A stretch of DNA of 64,000 bases from Treponema peruense (GTDB lineage: Bacteria; Spirochaetota; Spirochaetia; Treponematales; Treponemataceae): positions 496,001 through 560,000 of the forward strand of contig NZ_CP064936.1 of the NCBI RefSeq assembly GCF_016117655.1. Reading direction: 5' to 3'. The notes beneath the pieces are model-generated. The model searched no databases. It was not told the DNA's origin and saw only the letters and a list, made by a program, of their open reading frames with translations. Shown here in pieces: positions 24,993 through 33,460 of this stretch; the first letter of the stretch is position 1, and each line of letters starts with the position of its first letter. The position numbers were made by a program, and so were the translations under genes.

Positions 24993-25718
24993 ATGCAGAC
25001 AAAAACCGCACTTGAAATAGAGCACGTGACAAAAATTTTCCCCGACGGAACAAAGGCTCTGGAAGACATAACTTTTTCTGCAGCCTGCGGGGAATTTATT
25101 CTGATTGCAGGTTCAAACGGTTCGGGCAAGAGTGTGCTTATGTCCCTGATTGCCGGACTTGACGAAGCTACTTCGGGGAAAATTTTTTGCGGTAATGAAA
25201 AAGCCGGGCTTGTTTTTCAGGATGCGGACTCTCAGATTCTTGGCGAGACACCGTGGGAAGATGTCGGCTTTGGTGCAAAAAACTGTGGCTTAAAAAAAGA
25301 TGCGCTTAACGAACGTGTGGCTTCTTCTTTGGCAGCGGTCGGCCTTTCAGAAAAAATGCACTGTCCTGCAAGGCTTATGTCGGGCGGTGAAAAGAGGCGT
25401 CTTGCGGTTGCCGGCATTCTTGCAATGGACCGCAGTATAATTATTTTTGACGAACCGTTTGCAAATCTTGACTGGCCGGGTGTAAGGCAGGTTTGTTCAA
25501 TTTTATCAGAGTTAAAGAAAAAGAAAAAAACTGTAATTGTTCTTACACACGAAATAGAAAAAATACTTGCCCTTGCAGACAGATTTATTGTTCTTGACAA
25601 AGGACGCATACGTTTTGACGGAACTCCCAGGGAAGGACTTGAACTGCCACTTGAAAACTGGAGCATAAGAAATCCACTTGTAAATTATTCAAGCGCGGAG
25701 GATATGCTGTGGCTGTAA
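24993..25718 (+). CDS. ECF transporter ATPase (BioM/EcfA type)
   Basis: A 241-residue ABC ATPase with Walker A AGSNGSGKSVL, Q-loop LVFQDADSQI, signature LMSGGEKRRLAVA, Walker B IIIFDEPFANLD and switch His in VLTHEIEK. Linked to bioY and ecfT, it energises biotin import. Its end overlaps the ecfT start by 10 bp. Confidence 0.94.
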   Translation: MQTKTALEIEHVTKIFPDGTKALEDITFSAACGEFILIAGSNGSGKSVLMSLIAGLDEATSGKIFCGNEKAGLVFQDADSQILGETPWEDVGFGAKNCGLKKDALNERVASSLAAVGLSEKMHCPARLMSGGEKRRLAVAGILAMDRSIIIFDEPFANLDWPGVRQVCSILSELKKKKKTVIVLTHEIEKILALADRFIVLDKGRIRFDGTPREGLELPLENWSIRNPLVNYSSAEDMLWL

Positions 25719-26392
25719 AATTATTTTCTTACCGAAGAGGAAATACGCTGCTTCACAGAATTCCTGCAGGAATAAAAATTCTTTTTCTTATGGGAATAAG
25801 CATTGCAGTGTTTGCAGGAAAGCATGTGAATGTTTCTGTTACCGTAATTTGCGGCGCACTTTCTTTGATGGCATTTTTTTTGTCGGACGCAAAATTTTCT
25901 ACTTTAAAATCCGTAACATTTGTTTTTGTACTCGGCGCGTTTGTAACTTTGTTTTCGGCTTTGGTTCTTCTGCCGCACGAAGGAGCAGTTGCCTTTTGTT
26001 CGTTTGCTGGCATAGATCCTGTTGGAATAAAATACGGGGCTTTGTATACCGTGCGTTTTTTTATAACTGCACTTGCAGCACAGTGTGTGTTTGAAACAAC
26101 ATCTGCACTTGAAATACAGAATTCTTTTGAGTGCGCACAGAATGCTGTTGCAAAAGTTTTTAAGCCTGTAAAAAAAATGAACCCCGCGCTTGTTCTTTCA
26201 CTTGCAATAAATTTTATTCCGGAAGTTTTTGCAACATGGAACCGAGTGGATCTTGCAGTAAGGGCAAGAAGTGCTGCCAAAGGAAAAAACAAATTTTCTT
26301 TAAGAATACTAGGCGTAAGACTTACTGCATTTTTTCTTTGCCTTCTTGAGCGCGCGGAATCAAAACGTATGGCTGTTCTGAACCGCGGATAA
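25709..26392 (+). CDS. ECF transporter transmembrane component (BioN/EcfT type)
   Basis: A 227-residue membrane protein with an N-terminal RRGNTLLHRIPAGIKILFLMG segment and the coupling motif VRARSAAKG (about residues 188-196), the Ala-Arg signature by which EcfT proteins dock on the ATPases. It starts with GTG at 25709, and GGAGGA is 6 nt upstream inside the ecfA end. It completes the BioY transporter. Confidence 0.93.
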   Translation: MAVKLFSYRRGNTLLHRIPAGIKILFLMGISIAVFAGKHVNVSVTVICGALSLMAFFLSDAKFSTLKSVTFVFVLGAFVTLFSALVLLPHEGAVAFCSFAGIDPVGIKYGALYTVRFFITALAAQCVFETTSALEIQNSFECAQNAVAKVFKPVKKMNPALVLSLAINFIPEVFATWNRVDLAVRARSAAKGKNKFSLRILGVRLTAFFLCLLERAESKRMAVLNRG

Positions 26393-26413
26393 GTTCATTC
26401 CGGGCAGAACATT

Positions 26414-27253
26414 TCAGTTGAAAAATCCCATTATAAGATTGTGTGCAACGGAACCTCGTTTTGGAATTTCGGGAAGATTGTCCCTGCTGAACCATTTAGC
26501 GTCATCAAGTTCTGATTCCTGAATTTTTATTTCACCCGACTCATAGTCAGCAAGAAATGCGAGCATGAGCTGGTCAGGAAAAGGCCACGACTGGCTTCCG
26601 GTGTATCTTATGTTTTTTATGCAGATTCCCGTTTCTTCAAGGACTTCACGTTTTACAGCCTGTTCAAGTGTTTCTCCAAGTTCAACAAAGCCCGAAACGC
26701 AGGCGTATGTATCGTATTTTCTGTTTTTGTTTTTTACAAGAAGTACTTCGTTTCCTTTTGAAACAAGAACAATTACTGCAGGTTCAATACGCGGAAAAAA
26801 CTGTCTTTTGCAGCCGGGACAGACTTTTGCAGAAAATTCCGTATCGTCTTCGAGTTTTTTTCCGCAGGTGGGACAGAAACGGTGTGTTTCCCTGAGACGC
26901 AGAAGTCCGTGTGCACGTGCAGCAAGTGTTCCCAGATAAGACGGAATTCCTTTGCTTTGTTCTTCTGCAGTTTTTGTTCTCCAGAAAAATTCCCTCAGAG
27001 CAATTGATTTGCAGCCGCAGGGAAGGGGTGATTCGTTTTCGAGCATAAGTGCACTGTAGTTAAGGTCGGGTTCTGCAAACCAGTCGGATGCTGTCTGGTT
27101 GTTAAAAAATTTTCGGAGTATCTGTTCATCAGGCAGATTTTTTATGTCAAGAAAATTGTTCTGGTTCTGTTCGTTGCAGATTAGTATATCGTTTCCTGAA
27201 AATACAAAATGATGTTCACAAAAAAAATTGTTTGGATTACTTATTATCGGCAT
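26414..27253 (-). CDS. nudC: NAD(+)/NADH pyrophosphatase (RNA deNADding) NudC
   Basis: The 279-residue NudC-like protein has a zinc ribbon (CPTCGKK and CPGCKR, residues ~125-150) and a Nudix box in GFVELGETLEQAVKREVLEETGI. The family motif SQSWPFPDQLM follows, which specifies NADH pyrophosphatases. It cleaves NADH to NMNH and AMP and can remove NAD caps from RNA. It converges with the biotin operon, with only 21 bp between. Confidence 0.94.
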   Translation of the reverse strand: MPIISNPNNFFCEHHFVFSGNDILICNEQNQNNFLDIKNLPDEQILRKFFNNQTASDWFAEPDLNYSALMLENESPLPCGCKSIALREFFWRTKTAEEQSKGIPSYLGTLAARAHGLLRLRETHRFCPTCGKKLEDDTEFSAKVCPGCKRQFFPRIEPAVIVLVSKGNEVLLVKNKNRKYDTYACVSGFVELGETLEQAVKREVLEETGICIKNIRYTGSQSWPFPDQLMLAFLADYESGEIKIQESELDDAKWFSRDNLPEIPKRGSVAHNLIMGFFN

Positions 27254-27311
27254 AATTTATTGTAGCACATAAATTTGTTTCGTGCCATAAAAATCGGATG
27301 AATTCAGTTTG

Positions 27312-27340
27312 TTGAATTTCCGGCGGTTTTGCGGTATATT
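27312..27340 (+). promoter_or_regulatory. Promoter of the M18 aminopeptidase gene
   Basis: TTGAAT (27312-27317) and TATATT (27335-27340) are 17 bp apart. A leader of roughly 50 nt includes an AGGAGG ribosome binding site. Confidence 0.6.
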
Positions 27341-27395
27341 TTTATGAAAATCCTGGTATTTTATCATATAACCCAATAAGGAGGAAATATTTACA

Positions 27396-28733
27396 ATGAG
27401 TAGTCTGATTGACGAGTATAAAAGTTTTTTGAATGAAGGAAAAACCGAGCGCGAATGTGTTCATGTTATAGAAGCAGAGGCTTTAAAGAATGGATACAAA
27501 AATATTTGTGATACAGAAAAACTTTCGCCCGGAGACAAAGTTTATGTTTCCAAGTTTGGAAAGGCAATTGCACTTTTTGAAATAGGAACATCCAAAATAG
27601 AAAACGGAATGAATATTCTTGGTGCACATATCGATTCACCGCGCCTTGACGTAAAGCAGAATCCTGTTTACGAAAAAGATTTTATTGTTTACATGAACAC
27701 GCATTACTACGGCGGAATAAAAAAATACCAGTGGCTTACAATGCCTCTTGCAATTCACGGTGTCGTGTGCAAAAAAAACGGAAGCGTTGTAAATATCTGT
27801 GTCGGTGAAAAAAGTGATGATCCCGTTTTCTGTATTTCTGATATTCTTCCGCATCTTGCACAAAAGCAGATGAAAGAAACCGCAGCAGATTTTATTCCGG
27901 GTGAAAATCTTGACGTGATTGTTGCAAGTGACTGCCCTTCTTGTGAAAGTGACAAAGAAAAGTCCAAAGAAAAAAATCCTGCAAAAAAAGCCCTTCTTGC
28001 ACTTCTTAAGGAAACTTACGGAATAGAAGAAAAAGATTTGAGTTCTGCCGAACTTGAAGTTGTTCCGGCTGGAAGTGCAAGGGATCTTGGTTTTGACCGT
28101 TCGCTTGTTCTTGGTTACGGACAGGATGACCGTTCCTGCGCATTTACTTCTGTTAAGGCAATGTTTGAAACACGTGCGTCGGTTCGTACAAACTGCTGTG
28201 TATGTGTAGACAAAGAAGAAATAGGAAGTGTAGGCGCAACCGGTATGGGAAGCCACTTTTTTGAAAATGCTGTTGCCGAAGTTATTGCACGTCTTGAAAA
28301 TTATTCTGATCTGACTTTGCGCCGATGCCTTAATTCCAGCAGTATGCTTTCGAGTGATGTCAATTCTGCCTTTGACCCGCTCAATGCAGATTTGTATGAC
28401 AGGGAAAATGCTTCTTTCCTTGGCGGCGGAATTGTGTTTAACAAATATACCGGTGCACGCGGAAAGTCCGGAGCAAGTGATGCAAGCCCCGAGTTTATTG
28501 CAAGGCTCAGAAATGTTCTGGACCGTGACGGCGTTAAGTACCAGATGGCAGAACTTGGAAAAGTTGATCAGGGTGGTGGCGGAACAATTGCGTATCTTGC
28601 CGCAAAATACGGAATGTATGTACTTGATGCAGGCGTTGCTGTTTTGAGTATGCATGCACCATGGGAAATAACTTCCAGGTCAGATATTGAACAGGCCTTT
28701 GCAGCATACCGTTCATTCCTTACTTTGGAGTAA
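27396..28733 (+). CDS. M18 family aminopeptidase
   Basis: This 445-residue peptidase of the M18 (aspartyl aminopeptidase) family carries the metal-site segment NILGAHIDSPRLDVK (His and Asp), the catalytic Glu region in CVDKEEIGSVGATGM, SSDVNSAFDPLN and the C-terminal LSMHAPWEITSRSD metal ligand. It removes N-terminal residues from peptides in the cytoplasm. Length and motif order are normal for the family. AGGAGG lies upstream. It ends at a shared terminator facing purD. Confidence 0.93.
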   Translation: MSSLIDEYKSFLNEGKTERECVHVIEAEALKNGYKNICDTEKLSPGDKVYVSKFGKAIALFEIGTSKIENGMNILGAHIDSPRLDVKQNPVYEKDFIVYMNTHYYGGIKKYQWLTMPLAIHGVVCKKNGSVVNICVGEKSDDPVFCISDILPHLAQKQMKETAADFIPGENLDVIVASDCPSCESDKEKSKEKNPAKKALLALLKETYGIEEKDLSSAELEVVPAGSARDLGFDRSLVLGYGQDDRSCAFTSVKAMFETRASVRTNCCVCVDKEEIGSVGATGMGSHFFENAVAEVIARLENYSDLTLRRCLNSSSMLSSDVNSAFDPLNADLYDRENASFLGGGIVFNKYTGARGKSGASDASPEFIARLRNVLDRDGVKYQMAELGKVDQGGGGTIAYLAAKYGMYVLDAGVAVLSMHAPWEITSRSDIEQAFAAYRSFLTLE

Positions 28734-28743
28734 TAAAATAAAA

Positions 28744-28775
28744 GCTGTCCCGGAAATGCGGACAGCCTTTATTTT
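28744..28775. terminator. Bidirectional terminator between M18 peptidase and purD
   Basis: GCTGTCC (28744-28750) pairs with GGACAGC (28760-28766), followed by a T-rich run. A-rich sequence lies on the left side for the opposite strand. Confidence 0.85.
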
Positions 28776-28776
28776 T

Positions 28777-30120
28777 TTAGTTTGATTCTGCGGCGCCGGG
28801 AAGGCCTATGTCTTTTCTGTAGAACATATCCTTGAATTTTACGGCACCCATTGTTGAGTAGGCTTTTTTCCATGCTTCATCAAAGGTGTCTCCGTATGCT
28901 GAACATGCAAGAACGCGTCCTCCGCTGGTAACAAGGGATGGGGTTCCGTCTTTGTGTGCACAGCGTTCTTCAATTGCACCGGCAACAAATATCTTTGCGT
29001 CAGAAGCAATCTTTGCCTTTGCAATTTCTATCGGAATGCCTTTTTTGTATGACTTCGGATATCCTCCGCTTACGGCAACAGGAGCTACAACGTATCCTTT
29101 TTTCCATTTGAAGTCAAAAGATTTGAGTGAGCCGTCTACAATTGCGTCGCACATTTTTTTGAAGTCAAAGTCCATGAGCGGCAGAACAGCCTGTGTCTCA
29201 GGGTCTCCGAGACGAACGTTGTATTCAAGACATTTTGGTCCTTCGGCAGTAAGCATGAGACCAAAGAAAATGAATCCGCGGTAGTCATAGCCTTCTGCAA
29301 CAAGTCCTTTGAGTGTAGGCTCAAGAATGTTTTTTTCAAACTGTGACATAATCAAAGGAGTTACGTCGTCTACAGGTGAGATTGCTCCCATTCCGCCTGT
29401 ATTGGGGCCCTTTGCACCGTCAAGAAGCCTTTTGTGGTCGCGTGCACTCAGGAACGGAACAATGCATGCTTTTCCTTCCTTTGCATATTCAGGTGTAACA
29501 CTTACGGCAGCAAGAATTGAAATTTCGGCACCGCGAAGGTACTGTTCGATTACAAGTTTTTTTCCTGCATCACCGACCATTCCGCCTTCCATAAGTTCTT
29601 TAACTGCATCTTTGGCCTGCTGTACTGTCTGGGCAACAATTACGCCTTTTCCTGCTGCAAGACCGTCTGCTTTTACAACAATTGGAGCGCCTTTTTCTTC
29701 TATATAAGTAAGTGCCTGTGCTTCATCTGTAAAAGTTTTGCTTTCTGCACACGCTACACCGTATTTTTGCATAAAGTCTTTTGCAAGGTCTTTGCTGGCT
29801 TCGAGCTGTGCGGCTGCGTATTTTGGACCGACTGCAGGAATTCCAGCTTTCCAGAATGCATCTGCCATTCCTTCTGCAAGCGGATTTTCGGGGCCTACAA
29901 CAGCAAGTGTGCAGGAATTGTCCTGTGCGATTTTAACAAAGACGTCGTTTCCGGAAAGTTCACCGGAATATGATGACGGATCGATGTTTGTGCATTTTTC
30001 CTCAAGAGCTGTGCCTCCGTTTCCGGGAACGCAGATTACATCTGTAACGGAACTGCTTTGTGCAAGCTTCCAGGCTATGGCGTGCTCACGGCCGCCGTTT
30101 CCAATGACGATTACTTTCAT
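28777..30120 (-). CDS. purD: Phosphoribosylamine--glycine ligase
   Basis: A 447-residue GAR synthetase of de novo purine synthesis. The N domain begins MKVIVIGNGGREHAIAWKLAQS. The ATP-grasp domain shows IVVKADGLAAGKGVIVA, GPNTGGMGAISPV and ECLEYNVRLGDPETQAVLPL. The C-terminal domain has VAVSGGYPKSYKKG. The gene stands alone. A promoter 8 nt upstream of the ATG suggests a leaderless message. Confidence 0.97.
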   Translation of the reverse strand: MKVIVIGNGGREHAIAWKLAQSSSVTDVICVPGNGGTALEEKCTNIDPSSYSGELSGNDVFVKIAQDNSCTLAVVGPENPLAEGMADAFWKAGIPAVGPKYAAAQLEASKDLAKDFMQKYGVACAESKTFTDEAQALTYIEEKGAPIVVKADGLAAGKGVIVAQTVQQAKDAVKELMEGGMVGDAGKKLVIEQYLRGAEISILAAVSVTPEYAKEGKACIVPFLSARDHKRLLDGAKGPNTGGMGAISPVDDVTPLIMSQFEKNILEPTLKGLVAEGYDYRGFIFFGLMLTAEGPKCLEYNVRLGDPETQAVLPLMDFDFKKMCDAIVDGSLKSFDFKWKKGYVVAPVAVSGGYPKSYKKGIPIEIAKAKIASDAKIFVAGAIEERCAHKDGTPSLVTSGGRVLACSAYGDTFDEAWKKAYSTMGAVKFKDMFYRKDIGLPGAAESN

Positions 30121-30128
30121 ACCTGGTC

Positions 30129-30157
30129 ATAATAAATTAAATTCTCTTGTTTTTCAA
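30129..30157 (-). promoter_or_regulatory. Leaderless-type promoter of purD
   Basis: On the minus strand, TTGAAA (30152-30157) and TATTAT (30129-30134) are 17 bp apart. The ATG at 30120 follows the -10 box by 8 nt. Confidence 0.65.
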
Positions 30158-30192
30158 CAGTATAGGTGCAAGTAAACAGTGGCTCTTTTCTC

Positions 30193-30221
30193 TTGAAGAG
30201 TTGGTGCTTTTTATGTAAAAT
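30193..30221 (+). promoter_or_regulatory. Leaderless-type promoter of hisG-hisB
   Basis: TTGAAG (30193-30198) and TAAAAT (30216-30221) are 17 bp apart. The ATG at 30228 follows by 6 nt. It is divergent from the purD promoter. Confidence 0.65.
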
Positions 30222-30227
30222 AATGTT

Positions 30228-31100
30228 ATGGAAAAATTGAAGATTTTGTTGGCCAAAGGCAGAATTTACGAATCTGTCTACGAGCTTTTAAGTGATGTGG
30301 GAATTTCTATTAATCTTCCCGACCGCACATATTTTCCGACTACAAACCAGAAGGATCTTGCCTTTCAGGTAGTAAAGCCCCAGATTGTAAGCAATTTGAT
30401 TGCCGGTGAAAAGGCAGATGTTGGATTTTCGGGAAAAGACTGGGTTTACGAAAATGGTGTTCAGGATGAAGTTATAGAAATCATGGATTTGGGTTTTGAT
30501 CCGGTAAGAATAGTTGCCGCAATTCCTGATACATTTGACTATGATAAGGTTGTGTCTGCGCCGGTAACAATTGCGACAGAATACCAGAACCTCAGTGCAG
30601 GATGGGTTGCCGCAAAAAAAATCAAGGGAACAATTTTCCGCACGTGGGGAACAAGCGAAGGTTTCGTTCAGGATAACGAAGAGTCAATAGCGCAGATTCT
30701 TATTGACAACACAAGTACAGGTTCTTCACTGCATGCAAATCACCTTAAGATTGTTGACACTCTCATGGAATCTTCTACACGCATGTATGCTTCAAAGAAA
30801 GCCATGGCAGACCCCGAAAAAAAGCAGAAGATTCTTGAACTTAAGATGCTGTTCGAGACGGTACTCAATGCCCGTTCACGCGTAATGCTCGAAATGAATG
30901 TTTCCGAAGAAAAGTTTGAGTCTCTGGTAGCAGGACTTCCTTCAATGAGAAGCCCGACCGTAAGCCCTCTCTTTGGCGGAAACGGTTATGCCATTAAAAT
31001 TGCAGTAAAGAAAAGCGATGTACCTGTACTTCTCCCGAAACTTCAGTCTCTGGGTGCAACAGACATTGTTGAATATGAACTGCGCAAAGTAATGATTTGA
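30228..31100 (+). CDS. hisG: ATP phosphoribosyltransferase, long form
   Basis: This 290-residue enzyme carries out the first step of histidine synthesis. It has the N-terminal LLAKGRIYESVYELL, the DVGFSGKDWVYENG hinge region and the phosphate-binding ILIDNTSTGSSLHANHLK (usual DxVxTGxTL type). A C-terminal ~75-residue regulatory domain (PTVSPLFGGNGYAIKIAVKK to the end) marks the hexameric, histidine-inhibited long form. No hisZ is therefore expected. hisB follows by 8 bp. Confidence 0.95.
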   Translation: MEKLKILLAKGRIYESVYELLSDVGISINLPDRTYFPTTNQKDLAFQVVKPQIVSNLIAGEKADVGFSGKDWVYENGVQDEVIEIMDLGFDPVRIVAAIPDTFDYDKVVSAPVTIATEYQNLSAGWVAAKKIKGTIFRTWGTSEGFVQDNEESIAQILIDNTSTGSSLHANHLKIVDTLMESSTRMYASKKAMADPEKKQKILELKMLFETVLNARSRVMLEMNVSEEKFESLVAGLPSMRSPTVSPLFGGNGYAIKIAVKKSDVPVLLPKLQSLGATDIVEYELRKVMI

Positions 31101-31108
31101 GGATTGCG

Positions 31109-31726
31109 ATGCGAACAGCAGAAATCATAAGAAATACTTCCGAAACACAGATAAAACTTGCCCTCAATCTGGACGGAACCGGCCGCTGTGATGTTAAGAA
31201 TCCGCTTGGTTTTTTTGATCACCTTCTGCGTTCCTTCTGTAAACACGGAATGTTCGATCTTACAGGTGAACTTAAGGGCGACCTTCATGTAGATGAGCAC
31301 CATTTAATAGAAGATACCGGAATAACCCTTGGCATGTGTTTTGCAAAGGCTCTGGGTGACTGCGCCGGTATTTTCAGAAGCGGTTTTTTCATCTACCCGA
31401 TGGACGAAAGTCTTCTTTCTGCGTCTGTGGATTTTGGCGGAAGACCTTATCTTTTTTGCGAAGCCGGTCTGTCAAACATTCCGCTTGTGTCAATGAGCCC
31501 CGAAGGCGTTCAGTCTTCTTTCCAGACAGACTGTTTTGAAGACTTCTGGCAGGGCTTTGTGTCTTCGGCAAGATGCAATCTGCATCTGGAAACACTGCGC
31601 GGAAGAAGTGATCATCATAAAATGGAAGGATTGTTCAAGGCTGCTGCCCGCGCAATCCGTTCTGCCGTGGAAATTGATCCGCGAAGAAATGGAGAGATTC
31701 CGTCAACAAAAGGACTTATTGTCTGA
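31109..31726 (+). CDS. hisB: Imidazoleglycerol-phosphate dehydratase
   Basis: The 205-residue monofunctional HisB shows the Mn-binding and catalytic segments GFFDHLLRSFCKHGMFDL, VDEHHLIEDTGITLG, the DESLLSASVDFGGRPYL strand and the late LRGRSDHHKMEGLFKAAARAI. The ATG at 31109 has GAGG upstream, so the TTG at 31097 is not needed. It is cotranscribed with hisG; the other his genes are not in this window. Confidence 0.96.
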   Translation: MRTAEIIRNTSETQIKLALNLDGTGRCDVKNPLGFFDHLLRSFCKHGMFDLTGELKGDLHVDEHHLIEDTGITLGMCFAKALGDCAGIFRSGFFIYPMDESLLSASVDFGGRPYLFCEAGLSNIPLVSMSPEGVQSSFQTDCFEDFWQGFVSSARCNLHLETLRGRSDHHKMEGLFKAAARAIRSAVEIDPRRNGEIPSTKGLIV

Positions 31727-31751
31727 GAATCAGCTGCAACCGGAGGTAAAT

Positions 31752-32246
31752 ATGGACTGCTCTGAGGAAATTCTGAATCTTTTGCGTGATAATGCGCGCA
31801 TCTCTATAGAAGATATTTCTGCAATGACAAAAAAAACGCCTGATGAAGTTAAGGCAATCATTCAGAAACTGGAAAATGACGGCGTAATAATGAAGTATGC
31901 TGCCATCGTTAATCCCGAAAAAGATGCCGGTGAAAAAGAAAAAGTCCGTGCCGAAATTGAAATTCAGGTTGCCCCTGAGCGCGAGCATGGTTTTGACGGT
32001 ATTGCCGACAGAATTTACAGATTCCCGCAGGTAAAGTCCCTTTATCTTATGAGCGGCGGTTACGACCTTAAAGTTATTATCGAAGGCGAAACCCTTCAGG
32101 AAGTTGCACTTTTTGTTGCCAGAAAACTTTCTACGCTGGAAGGCGTTCGCTCTACAAAGACACATTTTATTTTAAAGACATACAAAGAAAATGACATTGT
32201 CTATGTAGAACAAAGCTCTGACAGTCGTGAGGGAGTGACTGCGTAA
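31752..32246 (+). CDS. Lrp/AsnC family transcriptional regulator
   Basis: A protein of about 164 residues from the ATG at 31752, which has GGAGG 6 nt upstream. An N-terminal HTH (LLRDNARISIEDISAMTKKTPDEVKAIIQKLENDGVI) is followed by an AsnC ligand-binding domain with YLMSGGYDLKVIIEG. It is 25 bp after hisB and shares one base with the aminotransferase gene (TAATG). This coupling suggests that it responds to an amino acid related to that enzyme. Confidence 0.9.
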   Translation: MDCSEEILNLLRDNARISIEDISAMTKKTPDEVKAIIQKLENDGVIMKYAAIVNPEKDAGEKEKVRAEIEIQVAPEREHGFDGIADRIYRFPQVKSLYLMSGGYDLKVIIEGETLQEVALFVARKLSTLEGVRSTKTHFILKTYKENDIVYVEQSSDSREGVTA

Positions 32247-33427
32247 TGAATACCAGACAGGACAAATTCAGCCGCTCAATGGTGGAAACTCCTCCAAGCG
32301 GAATAAGAAAATTTTTTGAAATGCTCATAGGCCATGACGATGTAATTTCGCTTTCTGTAGGAGAACCTGACTTTCCGACTCCGTGGCTTATGCGTGAAGA
32401 AGCGTTTTATCATCTTGAACAGGGACACACAAGTTATACAAGCAACTGGGGCCTTCTTGAACTGCGCGAACAGATTGCTGCCTATCTTGAACGATATGAC
32501 CTTTACTATAATCCGCGCAAGGAAATTCTTGTTACTGTAGGAGCCAGTGAAGGTGTTGATGTTACGCTCAGGGCAATTCTTAACCCGGGCGACGAAATTA
32601 TTGTCTGCCAGCCCTGTTATGTAAACTATACGCCGCTTGCTCATCTTACCGGAGCAAAGGTTGTTGAACTTGATACAAGTGTAAACGGCTTTTACCCGAC
32701 CGCAGAGCAGCTCGAAAAAGCATGTACTCCGCGTACAAAAGCGGTAATGATGTGTTCGCCCAATAATCCGACCGGAACAATGATTCCGCGTGAAGAACTT
32801 GCAAAGATTGCAGAAGTTATAAAAAAGCATCAGATCTGGTGTATTTCTGATGAGATTTACTGCGAGCTGGTTTATGACGGAGCCGAGCATGTTTCTATAG
32901 GAAGTTTCCCGGGAATGAAGGATTATTCCATTATTCTGAACGGATTTTCCAAGTCTTTTGCCATGACAGGATGGCGCATAGGTTATATAGCCGCGCCTGA
33001 TGATCTTATGGCCGAGATGGTAAAACTGCACCAGTACAATACAATATGTGCGCCTATAATGAGCCAGTATGCTGCAGTTGAAGGCCTTAAAAACGGCTGG
33101 TCAGAAGTAGAAAAAATGAGGCTCAGTTACCAGCAGCGCCGCAATCTTATGCACAGCGCTTTCTGCAATATGGGGCTTCCTGTTCCTGAACCGACCGGCG
33201 CATTTTATATGTTCCCTGACATTACTTCAACCGGAATGTCAAGCGAAGAATTTGCAACCGAGCTTTTCCGGAAGCACAGTGTTGCCGTTGTTCCGGGAAG
33301 TGTTTTCGGTGCCTGCGGTGAAGGGCATATAAGATGTTGTTATGCTACATCTGTTGACAAAATAAAAACTGCCCTTGACCGCATTGCAGAGTTTGTTGAT
33401 GAATGCAGAAAAGGCAGCACACACTAA
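32246..33427 (+). CDS. Class I/II pyridoxal phosphate aminotransferase
   Basis: This 393-residue fold-type I aminotransferase has SVGEPDFPTP, the MCSPNNPTGT loop, the ISDEIYCELVYDG strand and the PLP lysine in GFSKSFAMTGWRIGY. An Arg near the C-terminus (EGHIRCCYATS) binds the carboxylate. It resembles AspC/PatA-type enzymes. Its position after hisG-hisB could suggest a histidinol-phosphate role, but the sequence is not HisC-like; a broad or aromatic/aspartate specificity is more likely. Confidence 0.9.
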   Translation: MNTRQDKFSRSMVETPPSGIRKFFEMLIGHDDVISLSVGEPDFPTPWLMREEAFYHLEQGHTSYTSNWGLLELREQIAAYLERYDLYYNPRKEILVTVGASEGVDVTLRAILNPGDEIIVCQPCYVNYTPLAHLTGAKVVELDTSVNGFYPTAEQLEKACTPRTKAVMMCSPNNPTGTMIPREELAKIAEVIKKHQIWCISDEIYCELVYDGAEHVSIGSFPGMKDYSIILNGFSKSFAMTGWRIGYIAAPDDLMAEMVKLHQYNTICAPIMSQYAAVEGLKNGWSEVEKMRLSYQQRRNLMHSAFCNMGLPVPEPTGAFYMFPDITSTGMSSEEFATELFRKHSVAVVPGSVFGACGEGHIRCCYATSVDKIKTALDRIAEFVDECRKGSTH

Positions 33428-33460
33428 CCAAAACGGCGTTTATTGCCGATAATTCATATT

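Noticed and set aside
27344-27379. 11-codon upstream frame in the M18 aminopeptidase leader
   Set aside because: It starts only 3 nt after the -10 box, so the ATG would not be in the transcript, and it has no sign of being an attenuator peptide.
27636-28655. 339-residue minus-strand frame opposite the M18 aminopeptidase
   Set aside because: It lies wholly antisense to a clear M18 gene, is rich in Cys, Phe and Lys in the way of complementary-strand frames, and has no promoter or ribosome binding site.
32276-33031. 251-residue minus-strand frame opposite the aminotransferase
   Set aside because: Entirely inside a well-supported gene; basic, Cys-rich shadow frame.
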